From contig NZ_PJCF01000004.1 in NCBI RefSeq assembly GCF_002835935.1, forward strand, positions 911,503 through 975,502: a stretch of 64,000 bases of DNA. Direction: 5' to 3'. This stretch comes from Paraglaciecola sp. MB-3u-78. Lineage in GTDB: Bacteria; Pseudomonadota; Gammaproteobacteria; Enterobacterales; Alteromonadaceae. Below are positions 36,363-47,445 of the stretch, in pieces (the first letter of the stretch is position 1; every line of letters begins with the position of its first letter). The notes beneath the pieces were generated by a model. It did not search any database and was not told the origin of the DNA. It saw nothing but the letters and a program-made list of their open reading frames with translations. Position numbers and translations under genes: made by a program.

Positions 36363-37046
36363 ATGATAATGAAAACGGTATTAATTATTGGTGGGGGACA
36401 CGCAGCAGCGGCTGCAGTGGTTGCATTGCGAGCTAGTAAATGGGATGGCAAAATCGTGATGATTAGCGATAAAACTGACCTACCTTATCAACGTCCACCG
36501 CTTTCAAAGGGTTATTTGTTAGGCAGTATTAACGAACAGCAGTTACCCATTAAGAGTCGTGTTTTGTACGATAAACTGGATTGCGAACTTAAGTTAGGCA
36601 TATCGGTTACACACATTGACCGAAATAGTAAAAGACTGACCATGAATAACGCCGAGCATATTAATTACGACCACTTAATAATTGCTACGGGCACAAGCGC
36701 CAGAAAGTTAAGCGTTCCAGGTGCTGACTTAGATTGTGTACATTATTTACGTACCTTGGAAGATGCAAAACGTATCAAGCAATATATAGCACCCGAGACT
36801 AAATTATTGATAGTAGGCGCAGGGTATATAGGTCTAGAAATGCCACTTCGTCTTTGGAATAACCGCTATTTTTACTACTTTGCATTGGCAAAACTGTGTA
36901 AGCCTATAAATGCAGTACCTGTTGCCGCGGCAATCATTTTTAACAGATCACGTTTTTTCATAATTAAAGATTACCTTTTTTCAGCTCATCTACCGCAAAG
37001 CTTGCAGCTCTGGCGGTTAAAGCCATATAGGTCAAAGAAGGATTGA
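36363..37046 (+). pseudogene. Truncated ferredoxin reductase (FAD/NAD type)
   Basis: The first 160 residues match ferredoxin-NAD reductases of P450 and dioxygenase systems: VLIIGGGHAAAAAV (FAD GxGxxA region), PYQRPPLSKGYL, HLIIATGTSARKL, and the second Rossmann motif LLIVGAGYIGLE. The match stops abruptly at about 36841. The remaining 67 residues are not homologous and run into DNA antisense to the GMC remnant. A normal reductase has about 400 residues, so the NAD-binding part and C-terminal domain are missing. The product is very unlikely to work. Confidence 0.82.
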
Positions 37047-37790
37047 CACAAGATGCTGTCGTCATACATGCACCATCGGTTACAAATACGTTAAGCGCAT
37101 CCCACACCTGATTGTGACCGTTAAGTACCGAGGCTTTAGGATCTCTGCCCATCCGCGCAGTACCCATTTCATGAATACCCAAACCAGGATAATAATCGCT
37201 TTCAAATCCTTGTACGTTGGTCAAACCTGCCGCTTCGAACATATCGACGGCGTCCTGCTGCATATCTTTACGCATGCGTATTTCGTTATCTCGAATAGCA
37301 ACGTCCATGGCCAATAGGGGAGTCCCCATTTATCGGTCTTCTTAGGATCCAAATAAATACGATTGCTATGTCCGGGTAACATCTCACCAAAGGCTGTCAT
37401 ACCAATAGTCCAAGGGCCTGGTTCGCTTATGGCATCTTTTAGGTTAGCACCTAAGTCCATTTCTGCGACATCCCTTCCCCATCCTTGACGGCTTGCTGAG
37501 CCCTGATAACCAAAACCACCTTCCCATACATCTGTGGCCGAATTCATCAACAACCAAGCTGAATTACAGGACGAGGCATTAACAAAGATAATTTTGCTAT
37601 TAAATAACTCCATTTGTATCACTACGCCTTTTTGTTCAGCGTGAGGTAATATCCGTTGCAGGCCTTTTAGGGACAATGATTTGGATTTGGACTCAGATGC
37701 ACTTGTAGCAAAACTAAGAGCAACATTAGAGCCAAGAGCTGCACCGGTTATCGCCATACCTTTAAGCAGATTTCGACGAGGATTATTCAT
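36964..37790 (-). pseudogene. GMC oxidoreductase remnant, internal deletions and frameshift
   Basis: Read from 37790 leftward, the gene starts with a twin-arginine-like leader (MNNPRRNLLKGMAITGAALG) and soon jumps to a mid-protein GMC segment (NSAWLLMNSATDVWEGGFGY). The FAD-binding N-terminal domain is missing. Near 37325 the frame shifts (DPKKTDKWG, then PLLAMDVAIRDNEIRMRKDM in another frame). The true C-terminus follows, with HEMGTARMGRDP and VTDGACMTTASCVNPSLTYM carrying the catalytic His/Asn region. It resembles gluconate-dehydrogenase-like GMC enzymes of about 560 residues. This was probably the alcohol dehydrogenase partner of CYP153. Confidence 0.85.
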
Positions 37791-38174
37791 TTACAGTCAC
37801 CTTTTTTCATTTAAATGCGAACTTTACAAATTATGGAAAATCGCAACACCATAAATACACAACTGCGAGAATTGTTTTGGCATTATTTTTACGGGGTAAA
37901 AAATAATGCTCTTCATCATGAAATTAATTCGTGATCCTATTCAACATCTTGACTAAAACCATTTATGAAGAGTTCTGATATTAATCAAAAGCTTGAGGCA
38001 TATTATTGAAATATAAATTTTGAAGGTTCAGACAGGAATTAAACTCTGCTCGTAACAATTAAATGATACCCAAAGTCATTAACTGATGCTTTAAGTGTTA
38101 CCTCACAACCAATACAAATGAAGCGGGCATAGTTTTGGTTATTCCTTTTGACTAAAAAAGGGGAATATTGTCTG
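37791..38174. other. Intergenic region after the decayed GMC gene
   Basis: This 384-base AT-rich region has no gene I can support. It holds the AT-rich inverted repeat at 37880-37909 and would contain the old promoter of the GMC gene. Confidence 0.45.
37880..37909. repeat. AT-rich inverted repeat upstream of the GMC remnant
   Basis: GCATTATTTTT and AAAAATAATGC are complementary across ACGGGGT plus one extra A. It may be an operator or a weak terminator. Function cannot be told. Confidence 0.4.
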
Positions 38175-38378
38175 TTATCGATGCATATTGGAATTTTCAG
38201 TATTTTGTTTTAAGGGCGCCAGCAACAAATAGAAAATCCAGGCTAACCAAGAAACAAAAATTATCAATAATACCCACGCTACTTTTTCGCCTCCTTGAGT
38301 GCGATTTGATTTTGCGACTAATATTATTGGGACTAACCAAATCAAAAAAAATAGTAATACTATAAACAAACCAAACAT
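38175..38378 (-). CDS. Small PLDc_N-like membrane protein
   Basis: The 67-residue product has two membrane helices and a C-terminal segment (EKVAWVLLIIFVSWLAWIFY) resembling the phospholipase D N-terminal/immunity-type two-helix domain. A strong GGGGAG site lies 8 bases before the ATG at 38378, supporting translation. Function is unknown. Open frames on the other strand and in the neighbouring frame are shadows. Confidence 0.6.
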   Translation of the reverse strand: MFGLFIVLLFFLIWLVPIILVAKSNRTQGGEKVAWVLLIIFVSWLAWIFYLLLAPLKQNTENSNMHR

Positions 38379-38415
38379 TAAACACTCTCCCCAATCTTTG
38401 TTTTATAACGCTAAG

Positions 38416-38748
38416 TTAGATATACCGCCTATGCTCAGCCAAATACCCTAAAATTAGAAACACCAAAACAACTGTCAATCCCCGATACATAAGAGGAATC
38501 AAGAGTATAAGCATTTTTAAATAAGGTGTGGCAAACACCACTAACAACCCATAACCAAAAGCACAGACCAGCACAAATACTAAGGTGCGGATCACAAAAT
38601 GGTAAGGACTGATCATACGTTTAATATGTTTATTAAACACATCCCCATACACCACTAAAATAGTGGCCAAAATCGTCAAGGCAATTTCACTATAATAGGG
38701 CTGTGTCCATTGGCTAAGCTGAGTGAATACCGACTGGACCCAGTCCGT
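38416..38748 (-). CDS. DUF3392-family membrane protein with apparent ACG start
   Basis: The 110-residue protein has about four hydrophobic segments and the DUF3392-like text LVFVLVCAFGYGLLVVFATP. The in-frame upstream part, TDWVQSVFTQLSQWTQPYYS, fits the expected N-terminus of the family, but the only codon available as start after the ligA stop is ACG at 38748-38746, directly following TAG. An AAAAGGG site lies about 7 bases upstream within ligA. The alternatives are a TTG at 38679, giving 87 residues and cutting off the first helix, or an inactive gene. An ATG-to-ACG change is the simplest reading. Confidence 0.62.
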   Translation of the reverse strand, partial: TDWVQSVFTQLSQWTQPYYSEIALTILATILVVYGDVFNKHIKRMISPYHFVIRTLVFVLVCAFGYGLLVVFATPYLKMLILLIPLMYRGLTVVLVFLILGYLAEHRRYI

Positions 38749-40878
<2,130 letters not shown>

Positions 40879-42294
40879 TCAGACTCTTAATAAGCGCTGA
40901 CGTTCAAATTCTCGAATTTTTTCCACGTATTGCTGCAGACTTTGTTTCGTTAACAAAGTGCGTTTTCCATCGTATATTTGTGCTGAAAATTCTTCAGCAA
41001 TTTTGCGTGCAGCATTATGCATCATATTAAATACTTGATGAGGCTCACCTTCAATCGGCAAAATCATAAATAAAGAAATGCCCTGAGTGGTAAAGTTTTC
41101 TAAGTTATCTATATCGAAATTACCCGGCTTAAACATGTTGGCTAGACTAAACAATACAGGTCCTTTGCCATTTGAATTAACATGGCGGTGAAAAATATCT
41201 TGGTCACCAAATTTAAAGCCCAAAGTGAGTAACATGGGCAGCAACGCAGAGCCGGGAATAGGGTTATCGTCAGCCGACTTAACATTCAGCACTAATACCT
41301 CTTGGGGTTGCTCTGACTCTACTGGCTGCGTTTTTAAGTCCTCTTTTTGCTCTGGTTTAGCAGTCGGTTGATCATCAAAATCGATACGCATTTGATCTTC
41401 AGTCATCTTAGGCTCACGGCGTTTTCTAACTGAATCCGCCTTTTTAAGTTTAACTAAATTACGGGCTTGTTCAGACAAACTAAGTTTTTCAGCCAAAGTA
41501 GCATGAGGTTTATCCTCAGTCTGTTGTTGTGCGGTGGCCGCAGGGGAATCAGCCTTAGTTGGCTGCTCGGCTATATCTCTGGAGCCCCATACACTCTCTG
41601 GCACAGGCTCAGGCTCTGGCACTTCTTTCTTTAATAAAAAGGGTGGAGGTTCTGGCGCTTGATAATTATCTTTTGAGCCATGATTAGAAGCCCCTGAAAA
41701 CTGCGATGCGACTACTTTTGGTGATGTATGACTATGGTTTGATGTGGCTCTTTCTTGCTGTGAAATAGTCACGGTTTCTGCTGATAAAGAGGTATGTTTC
41801 GCGGCATACTCAGGCTTAGGTTGTGTCACAACAGATGCATAAATTTTGCTAGATGGCGTTTTTTCTGGCTCCACTTGAGTGTTTGTTTCGGGAGTCTGCT
41901 GTGTATTCTCACTAACTTTATTCTCATTACCTTTCTCGGCGCTAGATACAACTCGCACTGCGCCTACCCCCAAATCATCAAAATCATTTGTTGTTGACGT
42001 TGCGTCAGCTATATCAGGTGCAACTTTAGCCGATGCAATTTCATCGCCCTCAATATCAAATTTGATATCCAAATCGTCATCAGTGTCGCGGCTCTCGTAA
42101 TTGACGTCTTCGTCAAACCTATCAGTATCAGACTGCCAACCGGAGGGCTGATACTCTTGGTCGTTTTTATGTTTGCTAGGAGTTGATTTCTTCTCGCTAT
42201 TTTTTCGGGACAGCCAAATACCGTGAACGGCAAGACCAACAATCACCAAACTGCCTATTACTAATAACGACCAACGTAAACCATCTGCTTCCAT
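40879..42294 (-). CDS. zipA: Cell division protein ZipA
   Basis: The 471-residue protein has an N-terminal membrane anchor (LLVIGSLVIVGLAVHGIWL), a long acidic, Pro/Gln-rich linker (about 35-330) and a C-terminal FtsZ-binding domain (about 335-465, VLNVKSADDNPIPGSALLPM and FDIDNLENFTTQGISLFMIL). It tethers FtsZ to the membrane. It is longer than E. coli ZipA (328) because of the extended linker. It lies 52 bases after smc. Confidence 0.93.
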   Translation of the reverse strand: MEADGLRWSLLVIGSLVIVGLAVHGIWLSRKNSEKKSTPSKHKNDQEYQPSGWQSDTDRFDEDVNYESRDTDDDLDIKFDIEGDEIASAKVAPDIADATSTTNDFDDLGVGAVRVVSSAEKGNENKVSENTQQTPETNTQVEPEKTPSSKIYASVVTQPKPEYAAKHTSLSAETVTISQQERATSNHSHTSPKVVASQFSGASNHGSKDNYQAPEPPPFLLKKEVPEPEPVPESVWGSRDIAEQPTKADSPAATAQQQTEDKPHATLAEKLSLSEQARNLVKLKKADSVRKRREPKMTEDQMRIDFDDQPTAKPEQKEDLKTQPVESEQPQEVLVLNVKSADDNPIPGSALLPMLLTLGFKFGDQDIFHRHVNSNGKGPVLFSLANMFKPGNFDIDNLENFTTQGISLFMILPIEGEPHQVFNMMHNAARKIAEEFSAQIYDGKRTLLTKQSLQQYVEKIREFERQRLLRV

Positions 42295-42346
42295 TAACTT
42301 ACTCGTACTTCTTTATCATTCATTAAAAGGGGTATGTATTTTGTGC

Positions 42347-45300
42347 TTAGGCCTGGGCAATTGCCACGGCTTCATCAACATCTACAGCAACCATACGTGA
42401 CACACCTGGCTCGGCCATTGTAACACCAGTTAAATGTGTTGCCATTTCCATGGCTATCTTATTGTGTGTGATAAAAATAAATTGCACTGTTTTCGACATT
42501 TCTGACACCAACTTACAAAATCGGACCACATTAGCATCATCCAGTGGCGCATCCACTTCATCTAACAAACAAAATGGCGCGGGATTCAACCTAAAAATAG
42601 CGAACACCAATGATAAAGCGGTCAACGCTTTTTCACCACCAGAAAGTAGATGAATGGTACTGTTTTTCTTACCCGGTGGTCTGGCCATAATAGTCACACC
42701 CGTTTCGAGTAAATCGTCGTCGGTTAGTTCAAGATAAGCCGTTCCACCACCAAATACCTTAGGGAATAACAGTTTTAGGTCTTCGTTGACTTGGTCAAAG
42801 GTTTCTTTAAAACGTGAGCGGGTTTCTTTATCAATCTTACGAATGGCTTGCTCTAGAATATCTAAAGCAGAAACCAAATCATCATTTTGGTCATCTAGAT
42901 GTTGTTTACGCTCAGCCTGAACATCATATTCTTCAACGGCTGCAAGATTCACCGCACCTAGTTTACCCACAGACGTGATGGTTTTATCTAACAAGAATTG
43001 CCATTTTTTTTCATCTGCATCATCAGGCAAGGTATCTAACACCGATTTAAGGTTTTGCTGCATTTCTTGCAGTTGCTCTATTACACCGTTGGCTCTCACC
43101 CGGTAACCTTCACAATCAAGTTTAAGGCTTTGCAATTCACTCAGCATCACCTGAATTTTCTCCGTGACACCTTTTTGACCTTTTTCAGACAGGGTTAACT
43201 TTTCGTCTATTGTGGCTAGTTTATCATTCAACTCTTGTTGCTGAATATCCAAAGTGTTTTTTTGTTGTAACAACTGTTGTAACGATTCTTGTTGGTCTTC
43301 AAGTGGCATAGCCAGTTCAGCAAACTCGGCTTTTAATAAGCCCAATTTTTGTTGCATGTTATTTAAAAGTTGTGCTTCTCGCTGCTGGTTGGCGGTTAAC
43401 CCTTGATATTGACTTTGTATACTTTGTAAATGCAAAGCAAATTGATGTAACTTATTTTTAGTGGATTCTAGCTGAGTGCGACTATCAGAGACTTTTTGCT
43501 GTTGCTGCTCTCGGTTTAGCTCAAACTCAGTTTGCTGCTCTTGTAACGACTCGACCGCTTGTTCGAGCTCTTCTGCTTGCATTGATAACTCTTCAAGCTG
43601 CTGCTGTTCCTCTTCTGAGGTATCTTGTTGGCGCAGTAATTCTTGGGATAGTCGAGTATTACGGCCCATATTTTGTTGTTGCTGCTGTGCCAGTAATTGC
43701 TGTTGATTCTTTGCTTGCTGTAAATTGAGTTTTAGATGTTCACATTGCTGCTTGCCAGTTTCTGCACTGTGCTTAGCAACACCAAGCTTGTCTTCGGCGT
43801 CACTTACCGTTGACTCTGCATCTAAAAGGTTGCTTTTGACAAGTTCAAGTTGAGCTTCAAGTTGTTTAATTTGATTGGCGCGTTTTAATAACCCCTGTTG
43901 CTGATCAGCACTACCTACTAACATCCACCCCTGCCCTAACCAATAACCATCATGGGTCACAACACTTTGATAATTCGCTAAATCGGCTAACATATCCAGC
44001 CCTTGTTTAAGGTCAGTGGCATACATAATATGGGTTAACCAACTGGGTACAGTGTGGTTATTTAATTTAGTCGCTATGCTTTTTTCAGGCATGGTGGCGC
44101 TGCTGTTATCAGTGTAGTTATCTTGAAACAACCAAGCTGAACCAGACAATTCAACTAATTTACCTTGGCTAGTGTTTTCTGGCAGCACAATGGCATGTTG
44201 CCATTGCTGAGTAATAGTTTCGAATGCCTCTTCCCAGCCATTTTGAATATCTAAAGTATGCAACCAAGGCTGAGTTTTCAGCTCATTTTTTTGAATAAAT
44301 TTTTGTGAGCTAGCATCAAGATCATTGGTTTGTTGTAATGCATTTAATGCTGCCAGTTGGGCTTCAATACTTTGTAAATCCCCACTTACCTTCATATGGT
44401 GGTGTGCAGTGTGTTTTAAGTTGAGCTGGGCACTTTCCTGTATAGACAGACTATGAACTGCATTTTCAGCGCTTTGTTGTGTCTGATCTTCAAGGATCAA
44501 AATTTCTTCTTGGCAAGCTTCTATCTTTGCAGTTAGTCCATCATCCAAAACTTCATTTAGCTCATCTTTAAGCTCACCAATACGCTGTCCAGTACGCATT
44601 TGCATAGACATTAAAGACTGAATTTTGCCATGACAACTTTGGGCTTGTTGTTTACCTTGATTAAATTCAAGATTTTGCTTTTGCCATTGATGTTGTTGCT
44701 GGCTAAACTGCTCTTCCGCTCCAAGCAATACACTTTGTGCTTGCTCTACCTGCTCTTCGGATAATTGTTTTTCTGGCTCAGCCAATGATAGCTGTTCTGA
44801 TAACACGTCAATTTTTTCAAGGTTCTGCTGATGATGGGCTTCATTATCAGTAACAGCAACTTGCAGGACAGTAGATTCTTGCTCAATTTGCTGACGTCTT
44901 TGTTTGGTATGAATTTGATTCTGTTCGATACGGGTAATATCGGTACTGACTCTAAACACTTGTTGCTGAATATCATTAAGCTGTTGCTTGTAATCTTGTT
45001 GCTGTTGTTTAAATTCAACAATGTCTTTTTCTTCATTACGCTGAGTGGCCACGTAAGCTTCGATATCGGCATTTTTTTGGGCGATAGCTAATTCTAGCGT
45101 CTCAATTTTTGCACTTTGCTGTAACCAGCGAATAGCGGCTAATTCAGCTTTGTAACGGCGCTCATTTTGCTTGAGCTCTTTATAACGTTTAGCGGCAGTG
45201 GCTTGGCGTTGTAGTTTTTCTAATTGCTGGCCTAATTCCCCACGAACATCTTCGAGGCGCTCTAAGTTTTCTTTAGTATGTCGAATACGGGTTTCAGTTT

Positions 45301-45835
45301 CTCGGCGCCGCTCTTTGTATTTAGAAACACCCGCGGCTTCTTCAATAAATATTCTTAGCTCCTGAGGCTTAGACTCAATCAAACGGGAAATCATACCTTG
45401 TTCGATTATCGCGTAACTACGGGGTCCTAAACCTGTACCTAAAAATAAATCGGTCACGTCACGGCGGCGACATTTTGTGTTGTTTAGTAAGTAACTGGAT
45501 TGGGCATCTTTAGTCACTATACGTTTAACCGACAACTCGTTGTAACCCGCATATTCACCTTGAATACGCCCTGATGAATTATCAAACACTAATTCAACGC
45601 TACATTGTGAAACAGGCTTACGGGCAGTGGAACCATTAAAAATAACGTCTGTCATGGAAGCGCCACGGAGATTTTTTGCAGAGCTTTCACCTAACACCCA
45701 ACGCACAGCATCAATCACGTTGGATTTGCCACAGCCGTTAGGCCCGACAACCGCCGTCATATCATCTGGAAAAGGGATAGTGGTTGGGTCAACAAAAGAC
45801 TTAAACCCAGCCAACTTGATTTTTTTTAAGCGCAT
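42347..45835 (-). CDS. smc: Chromosome segregation ATPase SMC
   Basis: This 1162-residue condensin-type protein has an N-terminal Walker A (GPNGCGKSNVIDAVRWVLGE), a long glutamine-rich coiled coil, a hinge (about 520-650), a second coil and a C-terminal ABC signature LLSGGEKALTALSL with Walker B FCLLDEVDAPLDD. It organises and segregates the chromosome with ScpA/B. The hinge is reduced in similarity to B. subtilis Smc, as in other gammaproteobacteria. It is the first gene of the smc-zipA-ligA block and divergent from cysZ. Confidence 0.96.
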   Translation of the reverse strand: MRLKKIKLAGFKSFVDPTTIPFPDDMTAVVGPNGCGKSNVIDAVRWVLGESSAKNLRGASMTDVIFNGSTARKPVSQCSVELVFDNSSGRIQGEYAGYNELSVKRIVTKDAQSSYLLNNTKCRRRDVTDLFLGTGLGPRSYAIIEQGMISRLIESKPQELRIFIEEAAGVSKYKERRRETETRIRHTKENLERLEDVRGELGQQLEKLQRQATAAKRYKELKQNERRYKAELAAIRWLQQSAKIETLELAIAQKNADIEAYVATQRNEEKDIVEFKQQQQDYKQQLNDIQQQVFRVSTDITRIEQNQIHTKQRRQQIEQESTVLQVAVTDNEAHHQQNLEKIDVLSEQLSLAEPEKQLSEEQVEQAQSVLLGAEEQFSQQQHQWQKQNLEFNQGKQQAQSCHGKIQSLMSMQMRTGQRIGELKDELNEVLDDGLTAKIEACQEEILILEDQTQQSAENAVHSLSIQESAQLNLKHTAHHHMKVSGDLQSIEAQLAALNALQQTNDLDASSQKFIQKNELKTQPWLHTLDIQNGWEEAFETITQQWQHAIVLPENTSQGKLVELSGSAWLFQDNYTDNSSATMPEKSIATKLNNHTVPSWLTHIMYATDLKQGLDMLADLANYQSVVTHDGYWLGQGWMLVGSADQQQGLLKRANQIKQLEAQLELVKSNLLDAESTVSDAEDKLGVAKHSAETGKQQCEHLKLNLQQAKNQQQLLAQQQQQNMGRNTRLSQELLRQQDTSEEEQQQLEELSMQAEELEQAVESLQEQQTEFELNREQQQQKVSDSRTQLESTKNKLHQFALHLQSIQSQYQGLTANQQREAQLLNNMQQKLGLLKAEFAELAMPLEDQQESLQQLLQQKNTLDIQQQELNDKLATIDEKLTLSEKGQKGVTEKIQVMLSELQSLKLDCEGYRVRANGVIEQLQEMQQNLKSVLDTLPDDADEKKWQFLLDKTITSVGKLGAVNLAAVEEYDVQAERKQHLDDQNDDLVSALDILEQAIRKIDKETRSRFKETFDQVNEDLKLLFPKVFGGGTAYLELTDDDLLETGVTIMARPPGKKNSTIHLLSGGEKALTALSLVFAIFRLNPAPFCLLDEVDAPLDDANVVRFCKLVSEMSKTVQFIFITHNKIAMEMATHLTGVTMAEPGVSRMVAVDVDEAVAIAQA

Positions 45836-46031
45836 ATAAAGATGGAATCATTCCGAAAATTGTTATTATTTTTTTGCTCCAGAGGTTGAATGTACCAAAA
45901 GTCATCATGTGTAACAATTGACGTTTTGACCCTTTGCTCTAGTTACGTATACTTCCCAATCTTATTTTAAAGAAAAAGGGTGTTTTTCATTCAGTTGAAA
46001 CATCAAAAACAGCCAGCATTACAGGTGTCAT

Positions 46032-46754
46032 ATGGATTATTTTTTTCAAGGTTTTAGATTAATCACCACCAAAGGTTTGAAACGCTTCGTGTTTTTCCCG
46101 TTGGCCATTAACCTTATCTTGTTTTCTGCGGGTTTTTACTATTTATTTGGTGAAATCAGCAGCAGTATTCTTTGGTTAACAAATCTCATTCCCGATTGGG
46201 ATTGGTTGAGTTGGTTAAAAGACGGCTTAAGCTACATTATTTGGCCTATCGCCGTAATCACCATTTTACTAATATTCGCATTAATATTTGGCACTTTGGC
46301 CAATTGGATTGCTGCGCCTTTTAATGGATTATTAGCTGAAAAAGTCGAACAGCATCTAACCGGTCAACCTATGGACGATAGTGGTTTATTGGATGTGTTT
46401 AAAGATATCCCCCGTACATTAGGGCGTGAACTATCAAAGCTCACCTATTACATACCAAGAGCCATCGGCTTTTTGTTATTGTTTTTTATATTGCCTGTAT
46501 TCGGACAAGTAATATGGTTTTTGTTCTCAGCTTGGATGATGGCCGTTCAGTATTGTGACTATGCCTTTGATAATCACAAAGTGTCATTTAGAGATATGAA
46601 ACGAGTATTACAAGACAACCGTACTCAAAGTTTTAGCTTTGGGATCACAGTCAGTATATTTTCGCTGATCCCCATTGTGAATTTTTTAGTGATGCCAGTA
46701 GCAGTATGTGGTGCAACGGCTTTATGGGTCGATGAGTTGAAAGAGCAGGTTTAG
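46032..46754 (+). CDS. cysZ: Sulfate transporter CysZ-like membrane protein
   Basis: The 240-residue protein starts DYFFQGFRLITTKGLKRFVFFPLAINLIL, the CysZ/EI24 family N-terminus, and has four to six hydrophobic segments with LPVFGQVIWFLFSAWMMAVQYCDYAFDNH conserved. CysZ supports sulfate uptake for cysteine synthesis. It is divergent from smc, as in several gammaproteobacteria. The segment after it is an accessory insertion, so the region just right of 46754 may be an insertion point. Confidence 0.9.
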   Translation: MDYFFQGFRLITTKGLKRFVFFPLAINLILFSAGFYYLFGEISSSILWLTNLIPDWDWLSWLKDGLSYIIWPIAVITILLIFALIFGTLANWIAAPFNGLLAEKVEQHLTGQPMDDSGLLDVFKDIPRTLGRELSKLTYYIPRAIGFLLLFFILPVFGQVIWFLFSAWMMAVQYCDYAFDNHKVSFRDMKRVLQDNRTQSFSFGITVSIFSLIPIVNFLVMPVAVCGATALWVDELKEQV

Positions 46755-46768
46755 CAAAGCGTCAAGGC

Positions 46769-47038
46769 CTAATGTTGGTCGTAGTGCCCACCGATTGCAA
46801 AAATATAAATATACTCGTCATTGTATTTGTAAATAAACCTGTCTTTCTGGCTAAGTCTTCTAGACCATAGACCAGTCAAATTATGTTTTAGCAGTTCTGG
46901 CTTGCCTATACCTTCAGCCGGGTTATCACGGATCATCTCTTTTAATTGTCGGCATAATACTTTGTGTAGTTTTTTATCTTTTTCCCGTAGGTTTTCATAC
47001 TCCTGCCAAGTATCACCCTCAAAGACCAGTGATCTCAC
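46769..47038 (-). CDS. yoeB: YoeB toxin (RelE-fold mRNA interferase)
   Basis: The 89-residue protein matches Txe/YoeB: a helical start (TWQEYENLREKDKKLHKVLC), NPAEGIGKPELLKHNLTGLWSRRL and the C-terminal FIYKYNDEYIYIFAIGGHYDQ with the catalytic His region. It cleaves mRNA on the ribosome. The gene overlaps the antitoxin gene by 20 bases, consistent with coupled translation. It ends 14 bases after the cysZ stop on the opposite strand. Confidence 0.92.
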   Translation of the reverse strand: MRSLVFEGDTWQEYENLREKDKKLHKVLCRQLKEMIRDNPAEGIGKPELLKHNLTGLWSRRLSQKDRFIYKYNDEYIYIFAIGGHYDQH

Positions 47039-47291
47039 TTAGTTCCTCCTTGCTTGGCTGGTATCCTTCGTTTTTTGCGTGTGTACTTGCTGAGGCAGCA
47101 ATTTGCATCATGAGGCTGTTATTCTGCAATACATATAAGGTTTCTTGTTCTCTTTCCCAGTCGTCTGCACTAATAACTACAAAGTCATCGCCGCTACGCC
47201 TTGTCACTTTAAGGGGCATATGGTTACCAACTATTTGTTCTACAAAACTTTTCAAGTTGTCTCTAAATTTATTTACGCTTACAGTTTCCAT
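47019..47291 (-). CDS. yefM: YefM antitoxin (Phd/YefM)
   Basis: From the ATG at 47291 the 90-residue antitoxin begins METVSVNKFRDNLKSFVEQI, a Phd/YefM DNA-binding domain, then KVTRRSGDDFVVISADDWE and a disordered C-terminal toxin-binding tail. GGTGAAG lies 4-5 bases before the start. An ATG at 47327 would lie inside the operator and overlap the -10 box, so it is unlikely. It would block YoeB and repress the operon together with it. Confidence 0.9.
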   Translation of the reverse strand: METVSVNKFRDNLKSFVEQIVGNHMPLKVTRRSGDDFVVISADDWEREQETLYVLQNNSLMMQIAASASTHAKNEGYQPSKEELSEITGL

Positions 47292-47306
47292 ATCTTCACC
47301 AATTAA

Positions 47307-47354
47307 ATGTACGGGATTACCGTACATTATAGATAAAAGGCCTTAACAAAGCAA
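47307..47354 (-). promoter_or_regulatory. yefM-yoeB promoter with overlapping palindromic operator
   Basis: On the minus strand a -35 TTGCTT (47349-47354) and a -10 TATAAT (47326-47331) are 17 bases apart. The palindrome ATGTACGG-N5-CCGTACAT (47307-47327) starts at the end of the -10 box. E. coli YefM-YoeB also binds palindromes with a TGTACA core, so autorepression is likely. The -35 box lies inside the left end of the attC-like site. Confidence 0.72.
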
Positions 47355-47445
47355 TCTTACCGAACTCCGTGAGCTGTGACCTTTTGTGCATAGAGAGTGC
47401 AAAAAATTCGTCATCCAACTCCGTCCGTAAATTGCGGCGTTAGAC
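47341..47445 (+). other. Integron attC-like recombination site
   Basis: The 105-base element ends in GTTAGAC, a perfect GTTRRRY core, and begins with CCTTAAC. Inside, AAAGC and GCGGC give two 5-base central spacers, and AATCTTAC pairs with GTAAATT except for one extra base, the extrahelical-base pattern of attC sites. Length, order and asymmetry fit the site type; the outer R'' arm is imperfect (four of seven pairs). The repeated AACTCCGT lies in both arms. No integrase gene is in the window. Confidence 0.62.

Noticed and set aside
43476..43706. Ser/Cys-rich plus-strand frame within smc
   Set aside because: Produced by reading the glutamine-rich coiled-coil codons in reverse.
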